Part shown: in pieces, positions 32,801 to 39,152 of the stretch | Position numbering within the stretch: position 1 is the first letter of the stretch | Layout: every line of letters begins with the position of its first letter | DNA from: Amycolatopsis saalfeldensis | GTDB lineage: Bacteria > Actinomycetota > Actinomycetes > Mycobacteriales > Pseudonocardiaceae | Length of the DNA: 58,832 bases | Assembly (NCBI RefSeq): GCF_900110575.1 | Contig: NZ_FOEF01000034.1 | Coordinates: 1-58,832, forward strand | Direction: 5' to 3' | Program-made: the position numbers and the translations under genes | Notes under the pieces: generated by a model | The model's input: only the letters and a program-made list of their open reading frames with translations | Database searches by the model: none | Told to the model about the DNA's origin: nothing

Positions 32801-32933
32801 CCAGACGATCATCACCAGCCGGGACTGGGACATACTCATCGTCGGCCGCAGCGTCGCCGACGCGGTCGACCCCGGCGGCGCCGCCCGCCGCATCGCCGAA
32901 TCGGTCCGCGATCACGACGAAGGAAGCCGATGA
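29814..32933 (+). CDS. HTH-STAND NTPase-HEAT protein fused to a hexulose-phosphate-synthase-like barrel
   Basis: This 1,039-residue protein joins four parts. Residues about 6-60 form an XRE-type helix-turn-helix (VRQFAKHLGYTAAAVSYWEARG). Residues about 125-430 are a STAND/NACHT-like ATPase with Walker A GPAGVGKT at 138-145 and a VVIDG Walker B. Residues about 560-780 are helical with HEAT-like repeats (SWRVRAGLAEALRDE, DYKVRAAAALSLHRV, NWHVRERVLHDLL). From residue 826 the sequence is a TIM barrel of the hexulose-6-phosphate synthase / OMP decarboxylase superfamily (LQVALDMHDLDDALI, VEVGDPLIK, GADVVQLIG). Its catalytic D-x-K-x-x-D motif is altered: Glu884, Met886, Asp889. GTG 29814 is preceded by AAGGAAC. 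Sensor, transcription regulator or effector roles are all possible. Confidence 0.8.
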   Translation: MIPVVKWSGREARALRNARRMGVRQFAKHLGYTAAAVSYWEARGSDANLRQNTQEVLDADLALAPEDVRGRFEQALKADEDEMDSDTLGTSSSARTRDLLPQLRNQFARSLDYQAPDGATGRVRDFLRSSARVYLLAGPAGVGKTRLVYQLVTELAGAADFQLHTVGSWEFGSLDLAVEILRYSSVPKENDALLTLEAESARLRRPCLVVIDGISSQSQFDRVGRQLDTILRQVTTGWLRFLLVLRTPPAVETRAHPVLNAAIFDPPSGRDQGPQHLLGPWDMVTARQIWNSSRAGDGPPFEHLPASVQQLTRLPLYMQLVLTSGDGTAAADGNAYRLIDHCVHAILRAEGQDSESVIAELSDIAARQTADLVPAGLTVGALREDHDTHRDEPSRISTAVLVRTPAGRVEFTHDVLREYFLATRIAGLLRDRGRLVPTVGALNHLADQAVHSAAARTLFELVIHCLDDVDRDLLGLAAMSPTIATGTTLPLMLAIAGDIGRFATPDVLRACAQRCDQDTALELARALLATSAVYPALGSDCPQWLLSLLRRFGAAIWRAVMTFIELNLDAAAVRILLDLADLDMGAESIFFARYYFLFIGDDSVTSGALERLLEHQSWRVRAGLAEALRDEHSPPTGTSRTVMDRLVADADYKVRAAAALSLHRVTPAPARRYLTTLLTDENWHVRERVLHDLLTAPRPPRILAELADTAAETIAAEPSWTHCPAHVRPMLQRLRLTHGPHDAVDDSAATGQALFAMLRETRTGWTSLPKPVFTAVVEIARRSPNWLVVREAAALDEPVAADPKPGGLDDPRMYRESFRRRRGHRSLQVALDMHDLDDALIVARAAGQAGVDFVEVGDPLIKRVGLRAVERVKREIPDVLVVAEMMSADWGRDQVVLAAEAGADVVQLIGPATIASVAAAVEAGHRLGVPIVLDAPTALLTQPWVAAMERAGVDGFTVTTNIDVGIGSRHSLATARSIRGWTQLPVAVSGGFSAADQTIITSRDWDILIVGRSVADAVDPGGAARRIAESVRDHDEGSR

Positions 32934-33406
32934 AGATCACGCCACTGCGTCAGGAGCTCATTCCGCAGGTCATCGCCCTGATGGAACTCGGCGAGCCGTA
33001 CATCCGCGCACGCACCTACTCCGACTACTGGGGCTATGCCACCTTGTTCGCCTCAACGTGCCCGGTGGCGCTGGCCGGGGACGACGTCGCCGGCGCGGTC
33101 ATGGCCTTCCGCAGCCAGGAAGACCCACGCGACGTCTACGTCCAGGACGTTATGACCCACCCGGATCATCGGCAGCAGGGCGTGTCGAAGGCACTCATCG
33201 CGGCCGTGCGGGACCAGGCGATCAGCTGGGGCTGCTCCCGCCTGTATCTCACCTCCGAGCCGGACAACACCGCGGCCCAGGCAACCTGGCAAGCCCTCGG
33301 CTTCGTCAACGTCCCCGGCGATCGTGACGTCGACGGTGTTTCGGTCACCTCAGATTTCAAGGGACCCGGCAAGGACCGCGCTGTCTACCAGCTGGACCTG
33401 CCCTAA
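32930..33406 (+). CDS. GNAT family N-acetyltransferase
   Basis: The 158-residue protein has the GNAT fold: a first strand-helix (ITPLRQELIPQVIALM), VALAGDDVAGAVMAF, VYVQDVMTHPDHRQQGVSKALI with the acetyl-CoA pyrophosphate loop (HRQQGVSK), LTSEPDN and the AQATWQALGFVN end. It transfers an acyl group from acyl-CoA to an amine. Its ATG overlaps the stop of the STAND-barrel gene by ATGA, so it is made together with that protein. The amino product of the divergent aldolase-aminotransferase pair is a possible substrate; that is inference. Confidence 0.88.
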   Translation: MKITPLRQELIPQVIALMELGEPYIRARTYSDYWGYATLFASTCPVALAGDDVAGAVMAFRSQEDPRDVYVQDVMTHPDHRQQGVSKALIAAVRDQAISWGCSRLYLTSEPDNTAAQATWQALGFVNVPGDRDVDGVSVTSDFKGPGKDRAVYQLDLP

Positions 33407-33432
33407 ACGACTCACACAGAGCCGTCAAGAGA

Positions 33433-33465
33433 CCGGTCAAGCCGTGTTGCACACGGCCTGACCGG
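33433..33465. terminator. Bidirectional terminator between GNAT and mIHF genes
   Basis: Positions 33433-33446 pair with 33452-33465 (13 of 14 pairs, five-base loop) between the convergent genes ending at 33406 and 33519. Confidence 0.75.
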
Positions 33466-33518
33466 CCTCCGTCAGTTCCGTCCGAAGGGGACACGGGTGG
33501 CCTGCTCCGCCAGCGGGA

Positions 33519-33830
33519 CTATCCGACTGCCTCAATCAGCTCGCGTCGCTGCCGGTCACCGAGCCCTCTGATCCGGCGCGAGGGCGCGATGTCGATCTTC
33601 TTCATCAGCTCGCCGGCGCGAACCTCACCGATGCCCGGTAGCGCCTTCAGCACGGCAGAGACCTTGGTCTTCTGGGTCACGAGGTCGTCCTCCGCCTTCT
33701 TGAACACGTCGGCGAGCGTTATCTGGCCCGACTTCAGCGCGATCATCATTTCCTTGCGCGCGGTGCGAGCCACCTTGGCCACCTCCAGTGCGGCCTTTCG
33801 TTGCTCGGGAGTCAAGGTGGGCAGTGCCAT
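33519..33830 (-). CDS. mihF: Integration host factor, actinobacterial type (mIHF)
   Basis: The 103-residue protein matches mIHF: a helical N-terminus (LTPEQRKAALEVAKVARTARKEM), VSAVLKALPGIGEVRAGELM (the helix-hairpin-helix-like H2TH turn) and the conserved end IAPSRRIRGLGDRQRRELIE. It bends DNA, compacts the nucleoid and helps phage-type integration and gene regulation. Start ATG 33830 has AAGGA 11 bases upstream. A copy on a mobile element is unusual, since the chromosomal gene is normally single and essential. It is the last gene of a minus-strand run that starts at 35353. Confidence 0.9.
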   Translation of the reverse strand: MALPTLTPEQRKAALEVAKVARTARKEMMIALKSGQITLADVFKKAEDDLVTQKTKVSAVLKALPGIGEVRAGELMKKIDIAPSRRIRGLGDRQRRELIEAVG

Positions 33831-33942
33831 GGGGGAGCTGATCCTTTCGGTCGGTGCCGCGTCGTGTTCGCGCGGCAGAGAGGGTCTCACCATCGTGGAC
33901 CATGGGGCTTGGTTCATGCGACAGGGCGCCGGGGGAGCGGTT

Positions 33943-34257
33943 CTACGCCGCGGTCAATCGCGCGGCCGGCGTCGCGATCGTCGGATCCGCGCCGTCGTTC
34001 GCGGAATTCTTCGCAGCCCTGCCGCACTCTCCGGTCAGGGGCGGGGGGCGGCGACCTGGTGGCTGGTTCGGCAGTTCGGTGATGGAGGCGGTGGTCATCG
34101 TCCGCCAGCGTGGTCCGAAAGCCACCGGGAAGGTGCTCTGCGCCAGGCTGTGGTGCTCGTAGTGCATGACCTTGCCCTGGACGGTGTGGCCCTCGAAAAC
34201 CGCTGTCACCAGCGTGCCGATCCACGGCAGCGTCGGGGCGACTCGTGGCCCGCTCAC
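33943..34257 (-). CDS. Small hypothetical protein
   Basis: The 104-residue product is unrecognised. The first 60 residues are beta-rich (IGTLVTAVFEGHTVQGKVMHYE, then TTASITEL), compatible with a small barrel; the rest is a polar disordered tail. GTG 34257 overlaps the TGA of the upstream gene (GTGA). The overlap and shared strand support it as a real gene in the operon that ends with mIHF. Confidence 0.65.
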   Translation of the reverse strand: MSGPRVAPTLPWIGTLVTAVFEGHTVQGKVMHYEHHSLAQSTFPVAFGPRWRTMTTASITELPNQPPGRRPPPLTGECGRAAKNSANDGADPTIATPAARLTAA

Positions 34258-34781
34258 GTCGGTGGTTCCTGGGTCGGATGGGACGGCGGGATGTCGCCTG
34301 GACCGGTTACAGGCCACTCGCGCAATCTCTTGAGAACTCGCTCCATGAACGGGATCTGCGGGCGCTGGAGATCGAGCGGTGGGCCCTGGTCCCGGACGAG
34401 CGGTTCAACGCTGGGGGCCAGAGGAACTGCCGGGGGAACGTAGGTACGCAGCCCACTGGCGCGGAAGGCGTCTTCGGGAAGCAGGTATTTCGGCACCGTG
34501 GGTGTCTGCATGATGTCGGTGAACTCCTTGGCATCCACGAATCCGGCCAGGGCCAGGTATTCGGTGGGGATCTGGTCGGTTTTGGCGTGCGCGGGCGTGG
34601 CCCGTGCGGCGGCGGAAAGGGTCAGCTCGACGTCGCGGCACGCGCAACGTGGGCAGGCGCAGGTTCGCCGGGTCAGGCGCACGGCTCCGGCGGGGAGCTC
34701 AAGCGCGGCGTCGGTGGCGGCCACGCCCCAGGAGTGTTGCTCGCGGGTGCAGCCGGAGCAGCGCGGGGAGTCGGGTTGCAC
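34254..34781 (-). CDS. Cys-rich hypothetical protein
   Basis: The 175-residue protein has a CSGC pair at residues 8-11 and a CACPRCAC cluster near 41-48, which could bind a zinc ion, then an unrecognised helical part and a Pro-rich end. GTG 34781 follows the stop of the upstream gene by 12 bases. It sits in the chain of overlapping small genes (35353 to 33519). A nucleic acid- or partner-binding zinc protein is inference. Confidence 0.65.
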   Translation of the reverse strand: MQPDSPRCSGCTREQHSWGVAATDAALELPAGAVRLTRRTCACPRCACRDVELTLSAAARATPAHAKTDQIPTEYLALAGFVDAKEFTDIMQTPTVPKYLLPEDAFRASGLRTYVPPAVPLAPSVEPLVRDQGPPLDLQRPQIPFMERVLKRLREWPVTGPGDIPPSHPTQEPPT

Positions 34782-34793
34782 GGCATGGGCGGT

Positions 34794-35153
34794 CTAGAGC
34801 GGCAGTAGCGTTGTGAGTTGCGCCCGCTCAGCGTCGCTGAGGTCAAGGCGGTCCAGGGCGTCTATCTCCGGGATCTCTTTCGCGCCAGGCAGGTCCGGGA
34901 AGTACCTCGCGGTCGCGAGCCGGGCCGCGTCCCACCTGACTGACCACGCCGTGACGCGGCTTCGCCACCGGAACACGTAGTCCGGTTGTACGTCACGCAA
35001 TTCGACGGCGACGGTATGCGTGATCCGGAACTCGGGGATATCCAGGTCGCGCAGTGCCAGGGGGCCGAAGTGCTCGGCCAGGACACAGCAGACGAGCAGG
35101 ACCCTGGCCCGCTCGACCGCAGCATCTGTTGTGGCGGCGTCGGTTTCGGCCAT
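34794..35153 (-). CDS. Hypothetical helical protein
   Basis: The 119-residue product starts at ATG 35153, overlapping the stop of the upstream gene (TGATG). It has an N-terminal helix with Cys-Cys (VLLVCCVLAEHFG), a beta-like middle (FRITHTVAVELRDVQPDYVFRW) and a C-terminal part with SDAERAQL. I do not recognise it. Confidence 0.65.
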   Translation of the reverse strand: MAETDAATTDAAVERARVLLVCCVLAEHFGPLALRDLDIPEFRITHTVAVELRDVQPDYVFRWRSRVTAWSVRWDAARLATARYFPDLPGAKEIPEIDALDRLDLSDAERAQLTTLLPL

Positions 35154-35353
35154 CACTCGACACCGTCCTGTGTGGACTCCGGGTCGTAGGATTCGGCGAC
35201 CTGCGATCTCCACATGACGAACCCGTGTGTGCACTCGTAGGCCTTGTCGGCCGGCTTCCAGGTCGCGCAGCTGTGACCGCCGATCGTGAAGCGCACCCCC
35301 AGTCGCACGATGGGGACAAGCCTGGTGGGTGTTGCGGCAGTGGTCTGAGCCAT
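35153..35353 (-). CDS. Small hypothetical protein, first gene of the mIHF operon
   Basis: The 66-residue protein starts at ATG 35353 with GGAG about ten bases upstream. It contains a short beta-rich core (RLGVRFTIGGHSCATWKP, CTHGFVMWRS) with two Cys. It is the first gene of a tightly packed minus-strand run and is transcribed from the region with the AGGGGT operator, divergently from the HTH regulator at 35738. Confidence 0.6.
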   Translation of the reverse strand: MAQTTAATPTRLVPIVRLGVRFTIGGHSCATWKPADKAYECTHGFVMWRSQVAESYDPESTQDGVE

Positions 35354-35737
35354 GGAGGACCAGCTCCTCGTGGTTGTCGGTCGTGGTCGGGTGGTGCTCC
35401 GCGCCGGATCGGGGAAACGCCGGACTGTGGCGGCCGCCTGCGCGGTCTCGAGCGTTGGTGACCGCCCGGGACCGCGTCGTCGTCACGGCGCTCCGGCGCG
35501 GAGCACCTGCTTGGGGTGGGAGTGGGTACGGTGAGCGGTTGCTTCCGCGCACCACGGCCCAGCGGACGGCCTGGCGTGCTGACCTGGGCGCTGTGTGCGT
35601 GCCATGTGTGCCTCTCCCAAGGAAGTTGATACCCCTCAACTTCTGACGGGATTTTCGTCCATGGACGAAGTTTAGGGGTATTAACTGGATGCTAGGCCGT
35701 GCTGACCAGCGCAGTCAAGGGGTCTAAACTCTCGGGG
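35354..35737. other. Divergent intergenic region with operator
   Basis: The part from 35354 to about 35620 has no convincing gene; the part from 35625 holds the operator listed next. Confidence 0.55.
35625..35729. promoter_or_regulatory. Complex operator: three AGGGGTnTnAAC sites and a central palindrome
   Basis: AGGGGTATCAAC (minus strand, 35625-35636), AGGGGTATTAAC (35674-35685) and AGGGGTCTAAAC (35718-35729) are three copies of one site. The first two form a long inverted repeat (35629-35643 with 35667-35681, 14 of 15 pairs). Between them lies a perfect 16-base palindrome, TTCGTCCATGGACGAA (35654-35669). The third copy ends nine bases before the GTG of the HTH gene, where it would block the promoter. 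Confidence 0.7.
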
Positions 35738-36565
35738 GTGAGCGCCGACCGTGACTTCGATGAACTGCGACGTGACCCCGATCCGCTTCGCCGCGGTCGC
35801 CGGGCGACCGAACTGATCGAGCAGTACAACCAGCTCGGCGTCGAGCTTGCTCGAATCCGGCGGCACGCGATCGACTGCGCCCGCAGCGAGCTCGACATGA
35901 AGGACACCGACATCGCCCCGAAGATCGGGCTGACCAAGAGCCGGCTGTCGCAGCTGATGAAGAAGGCACCCGTGGTCGAGCGCCTGTTCTTCGGGCACGG
36001 TCCGGTCAGTATCAGCGTGCCGTACCGGTACCAGACCACGGACCGGGAACGGCCGCTGATCGCCGCGGAGGACGCCGAGACCGCCGACCAGCTGGCTGAC
36101 CTGCTCAGTGCGATGGCCTTCGTGACCACCCGCCATCAGATTGAGCCCGATCGGGAGACTCTTCCCGACGGCGACACCGTGGTCGTCTGCGGCCCGAAGT
36201 CGGCGCCGATCGGCGCCTCGCTGCTCGAGGCCGATCCAGCCCTGCGGATGACCCAGCACGGGTCCCGATGGTGGATCGAAGAGGTCGTCACGGGTACGCG
36301 ACACGGGTCGCCGACCGACGAATCGTCGCCTCAGGCTGGCGACGTCGCCTACGTCGCCCGTCAGATCCGAGACGGTCGGGTGGTCGTGCACATCGCCGGA
36401 ATTCACACCATCGGGTCGCTCGGCGCCGCGCACTATCTGACCAACAACCTCGCGGCACTGTTCACTCTCACCGACGACACGTCCTGCTCGATGGTGATTC
36501 GCTGCGTCCTCGACGATCGGCACGTCACAGCCAGCGAACTCGTCGCCGGCCCCTTCACCTGGTGA
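35738..36565 (+). CDS. HTH transcriptional regulator
   Basis: The 275-residue protein has an N-terminal helix-turn-helix (IDCARSELDMKDTDIAPKIG, LTKSRLSQLMKK), followed by a domain of unknown type (residues 90-275) that contains VVVCGPKSAP and ALFTLTDDTSCSM. The GTG at 35738 is the start closest to the operator and gives a sensible N-terminus. It probably binds the three AGGGGT sites just upstream and so controls itself and the divergent operon. The C-terminal half looks like a ligand- or partner-sensing part. The PP2C-like gene follows four bases after its stop. Confidence 0.75.
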   Translation: MSADRDFDELRRDPDPLRRGRRATELIEQYNQLGVELARIRRHAIDCARSELDMKDTDIAPKIGLTKSRLSQLMKKAPVVERLFFGHGPVSISVPYRYQTTDRERPLIAAEDAETADQLADLLSAMAFVTTRHQIEPDRETLPDGDTVVVCGPKSAPIGASLLEADPALRMTQHGSRWWIEEVVTGTRHGSPTDESSPQAGDVAYVARQIRDGRVVVHIAGIHTIGSLGAAHYLTNNLAALFTLTDDTSCSMVIRCVLDDRHVTASELVAGPFTW

Positions 36566-36569
36566 GCGC

Positions 36570-37364
36570 GTGGACACCGTCACCTGCCAGCTTCCCGCGA
36601 TCCACGCCAGCGACGACAAGATCGCCACCACCGAAAACGCCGTGATCATGCTTGATGGTGCCTCGGCGTTCGTGCCCGTGCCGGTACCTCCGGCGGTCTA
36701 CGCCGACGAACTCGCCACCTGCCTCACGCGGGAACTCGTCCGCACGCCCGGCGACGATCTGATCGAACTCCTCGCCGCTGCCATCCACGACGTCGTCGGG
36801 CAGCTGGATCTCCGCCCCGGACAATCCCCCTCCAGCACCGTCACCATCCTGCGCGCCCATCACGGCTGGCTCGACGTCCTGCTGCTGGGCGACAACCTCG
36901 TTGTCCTGCCCGGGACAACGCTGACCGACCCGAGGCTGAGCCAGCTCGATCTCGAGCCCAGCAGGCACTACCGGCAGCGCCTCGCGCATGGCACTGGATT
37001 CGACGACACCCACCGCGCCATCCTGCGCGAGCTGCAGACCCAGCAAGCCGCCCGGCGCAACCGAGCGGGCGGATACTGGATCGCCGAGGCGGATCCCGCA
37101 GCCGCGCGCCACGCCCTCACCCGCCGCTTCCGGCTCGACGACATTCCCTGGGCCGGGCTGGCAACCGACGGTGCCTACAAACCCATGCGGCACCTCGGGC
37201 TCGACGACTGGCCGCGTCTGGCGACCTGCGACGCAGTCGAGCTGCAGCGGATCCTGCGCCGATGCGAAAACTGGGAAGCTTGCCGCGACCCGTCGGCGAT
37301 GAAACTGCCTCGTGCCAAGCCGCACGACGACAAGAGCATCGCGTTCGTGCGGTTCACCGACTGA
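36570..37364 (+). CDS. PP2C/PPM-like serine/threonine phosphatase
   Basis: The 264-residue protein follows the PPM pattern in short form: DDKIATTENAVIMLDGASAF (first metal Asp), WLDVLLLGDNLVVL (GDN motif), LATDGAY and the DDKSIAFVRF end with the last metal Asp. It would remove phosphate from Ser/Thr, perhaps on the neighbouring HTH regulator. The GTG starts four bases after that gene, so the pair is co-transcribed. Some PPM motifs are weak, and activity is not certain. Confidence 0.75.
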   Translation: MDTVTCQLPAIHASDDKIATTENAVIMLDGASAFVPVPVPPAVYADELATCLTRELVRTPGDDLIELLAAAIHDVVGQLDLRPGQSPSSTVTILRAHHGWLDVLLLGDNLVVLPGTTLTDPRLSQLDLEPSRHYRQRLAHGTGFDDTHRAILRELQTQQAARRNRAGGYWIAEADPAAARHALTRRFRLDDIPWAGLATDGAYKPMRHLGLDDWPRLATCDAVELQRILRRCENWEACRDPSAMKLPRAKPHDDKSIAFVRFTD

Positions 37365-37872
37365 CGTGACCAGATGTTCCATAGTGGACATTCCTTTGCT
37401 ATCCGCATGTGTGGCATCGGAACGGGGATCTCCTCTGCCGATCGTCAGGCGTCATCCTGTGTGCGTGGTGCTCTGGCACCGCGTCCGCACTCGGAGACAA
37501 CCGCCGTTCGAAAGCGCCGCCGTGCGTGTGTTGCCCTCGTGCGGGCTTCCCGCGGCCGCACCAAAGCGCACGGCCATTTCGGCGTGGGTCGGGATCGTCT
37601 CGTCCCGCGGGATCATGTGCGGAACGTGACCGAGTGATTGCGCCTGGCCAGCGATCTGAGGCGCTGGGACTCGGAGTTGGCGATGGCGCGGCACCTGATA
37701 CCGATCGGTTGGCCGATATGAACTGCGTCACCCTGGGCAAGATGCCGATCAGGCCCTTACCAGCGCGGACAACGAATTTGGGAGTCGAATCCGCAGTTGC
37801 CCGCGACCCCAGTGTTTGCCCGTTGGGGATGTATACCTGCAGTAACTCCAGGCCGTCCGTCAGACTGACATC
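37365..37872. other. Intergenic region, possible gene remnant
   Basis: On the minus strand a short stretch near 37500-37640 reads like protein (IPRDETIPTHAEMAVRFG, then GNTRTAALSNGG), with high GC at third positions but no start or ribosome site. It may be a relic. A CAGTAAC word lies at 37840-37846, upstream of the next gene; a single copy is not strong evidence for the regulon. Confidence 0.35.
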
Positions 37873-38715
37873 GTGGTCGACGACGTAACAACCGAGCTGG
37901 ACGAGGACTGGATCGTCTGGGGAATCGAAGCAAGAGACCCCTCGCGGCTGACTCAGCCAGGAATTGGTGCGCGCACGACCCAGTCGCTCACGGAGATGTG
38001 CGAAGCGGCTGGCTGCGTCTACCTCGGCTGTGTCGATGACGACTCTCACGACCTCACGCCCGAGGGCACCTACTACCGCTGGCTGGTGCGCATTCCGCGA
38101 GCCGAACATCAGCGGCGCACCGACAACGACGTCCCGTTCGCCGTCGCTGCGCTGACGGACTATCTGCGCAGCCTGCTGCCCGATGGGGTTGAAGAGTGGT
38201 TCATCCGGCTCGACCCCGACCGCACCCGCCGCCTTGCGATCAGCGACGCGATGCGTGAGGTCTACGCGGACCTGCTGCGCCCAGTGGAAGACACGCTGCT
38301 CGGGCTGCGCAGCGATGGCGCCCAGCAGCGCGCCCCGCTGGTGAATTTCTGGGCCGCCGACGACGACTACCTCGCCGGCGACTACGCGTTGTGGCTGGCC
38401 AAGGACCGGGCGGCCGGATGCGCGCCGCGCCCTTGGCTGGTCCTCAACGTGGGCGTGTCGGCCTCGGCGCAATGGTGGACGACTCCCGCCGGGCGGGACA
38501 TGACCCGCTACGGGCACAACCCCGGCACTCCGGTGCTGTTGCTGCCACGTCCGAACAGTCCAGTGTGGAAGGCCGCAATTGCCAGCGGCACCAGCGTCCC
38601 GGCAGGTGGGGTGTCCGCCCACTATGAATGGCAGGCCGGTGACGGTGCAACGCTGGCGGAGCGCCTCGCTCGGGAGCTGCCCTTGCTGTTCCCCCACCTC
38701 GATGCCTCTGGGTGA
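37873..38715 (+). CDS. Hypothetical protein
   Basis: The 280-residue protein is unrecognised. The sequence is globular and acidic with many Trp residues (EDWIVWGIEARD, YYRWLVRIPRAEHQ, LVNFWAADDDYLAGDYALWL). GTG 37873 or 37876 is the start; no strong ribosome site is seen, which would fit a leaderless message. It stands alone between the phosphatase gene and the convergent sigma-factor operon. Confidence 0.7.
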   Translation: MVDDVTTELDEDWIVWGIEARDPSRLTQPGIGARTTQSLTEMCEAAGCVYLGCVDDDSHDLTPEGTYYRWLVRIPRAEHQRRTDNDVPFAVAALTDYLRSLLPDGVEEWFIRLDPDRTRRLAISDAMREVYADLLRPVEDTLLGLRSDGAQQRAPLVNFWAADDDYLAGDYALWLAKDRAAGCAPRPWLVLNVGVSASAQWWTTPAGRDMTRYGHNPGTPVLLLPRPNSPVWKAAIASGTSVPAGGVSAHYEWQAGDGATLAERLARELPLLFPHLDASG

Positions 38716-38768
38716 GCCGGCCCGTTCATATCGGGCTGATCTCGGGTTGTCCTCGATGGTCACGGTCC

Positions 38769-39089
38769 TCACTCTCGGATCCGTCGCAGATTCGACAAAA
38801 TGCGGTCGCGAAAAGCCGCATCGTCGGCGGTGCGCAGCGGCGATGGCGGGGGATCTTGATCGGTCAACGGCCACCGCAACTGCTCCAGCATCACGGCTGG
38901 GAAGACGATCGTCGGCGGTCCCGACTCCGGCCTAACGTGCCGCGGCTCGCTCACCTCAGCGGGTGGCTGCACCGGGGTAGCGGGCGTGAACAACCCCGCC
39001 GCGCTGCTCAACGGCGCCGCTGGTGTTCCCCAATATGCCTCAGGGGGAAGATGGGTGCCGGGACGACGGCGAGGGAAGAGCGCGGACAT
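38769..39089 (-). CDS. Small hypothetical protein following the sigma factor gene
   Basis: The 106-residue product starts at ATG 39089 with GAAGGA ten bases upstream. The first 60 residues are Pro-rich and disordered; the end (DDAAFRDRILSNLRRIRE) is a charged helix. It follows the sigma factor gene by 63 bases and may be a partner of it, but no anti-sigma signature is visible. Confidence 0.65.
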   Translation of the reverse strand: MSALFPRRRPGTHLPPEAYWGTPAAPLSSAAGLFTPATPVQPPAEVSEPRHVRPESGPPTIVFPAVMLEQLRWPLTDQDPPPSPLRTADDAAFRDRILSNLRRIRE

Positions 39090-39152
39090 GCAACGGGTCC
39101 TTCGCGGAAGCGGGATTCGAGCAGGAACGGGCGCGAGGCCGCGCGGCCCCTG

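Noticed and set aside
32105..33406. GNAT protein extended at its N-terminus by 275 residues (433 in total)
   Set aside because: The extension is a shadow of the barrel domain in another frame; the ATG at 32930 with ATGA overlap gives the normal GNAT length.
37840..37846. CAGTAAC word before the gene at 37873 as regulon member
   Set aside because: Only one copy, without the following G or an inverted partner; may be chance.
37399..38874. A 491-residue open frame on the minus strand
   Set aside because: It covers the plus-strand gene at 37873 and an intergenic region; composition is shadow-like.
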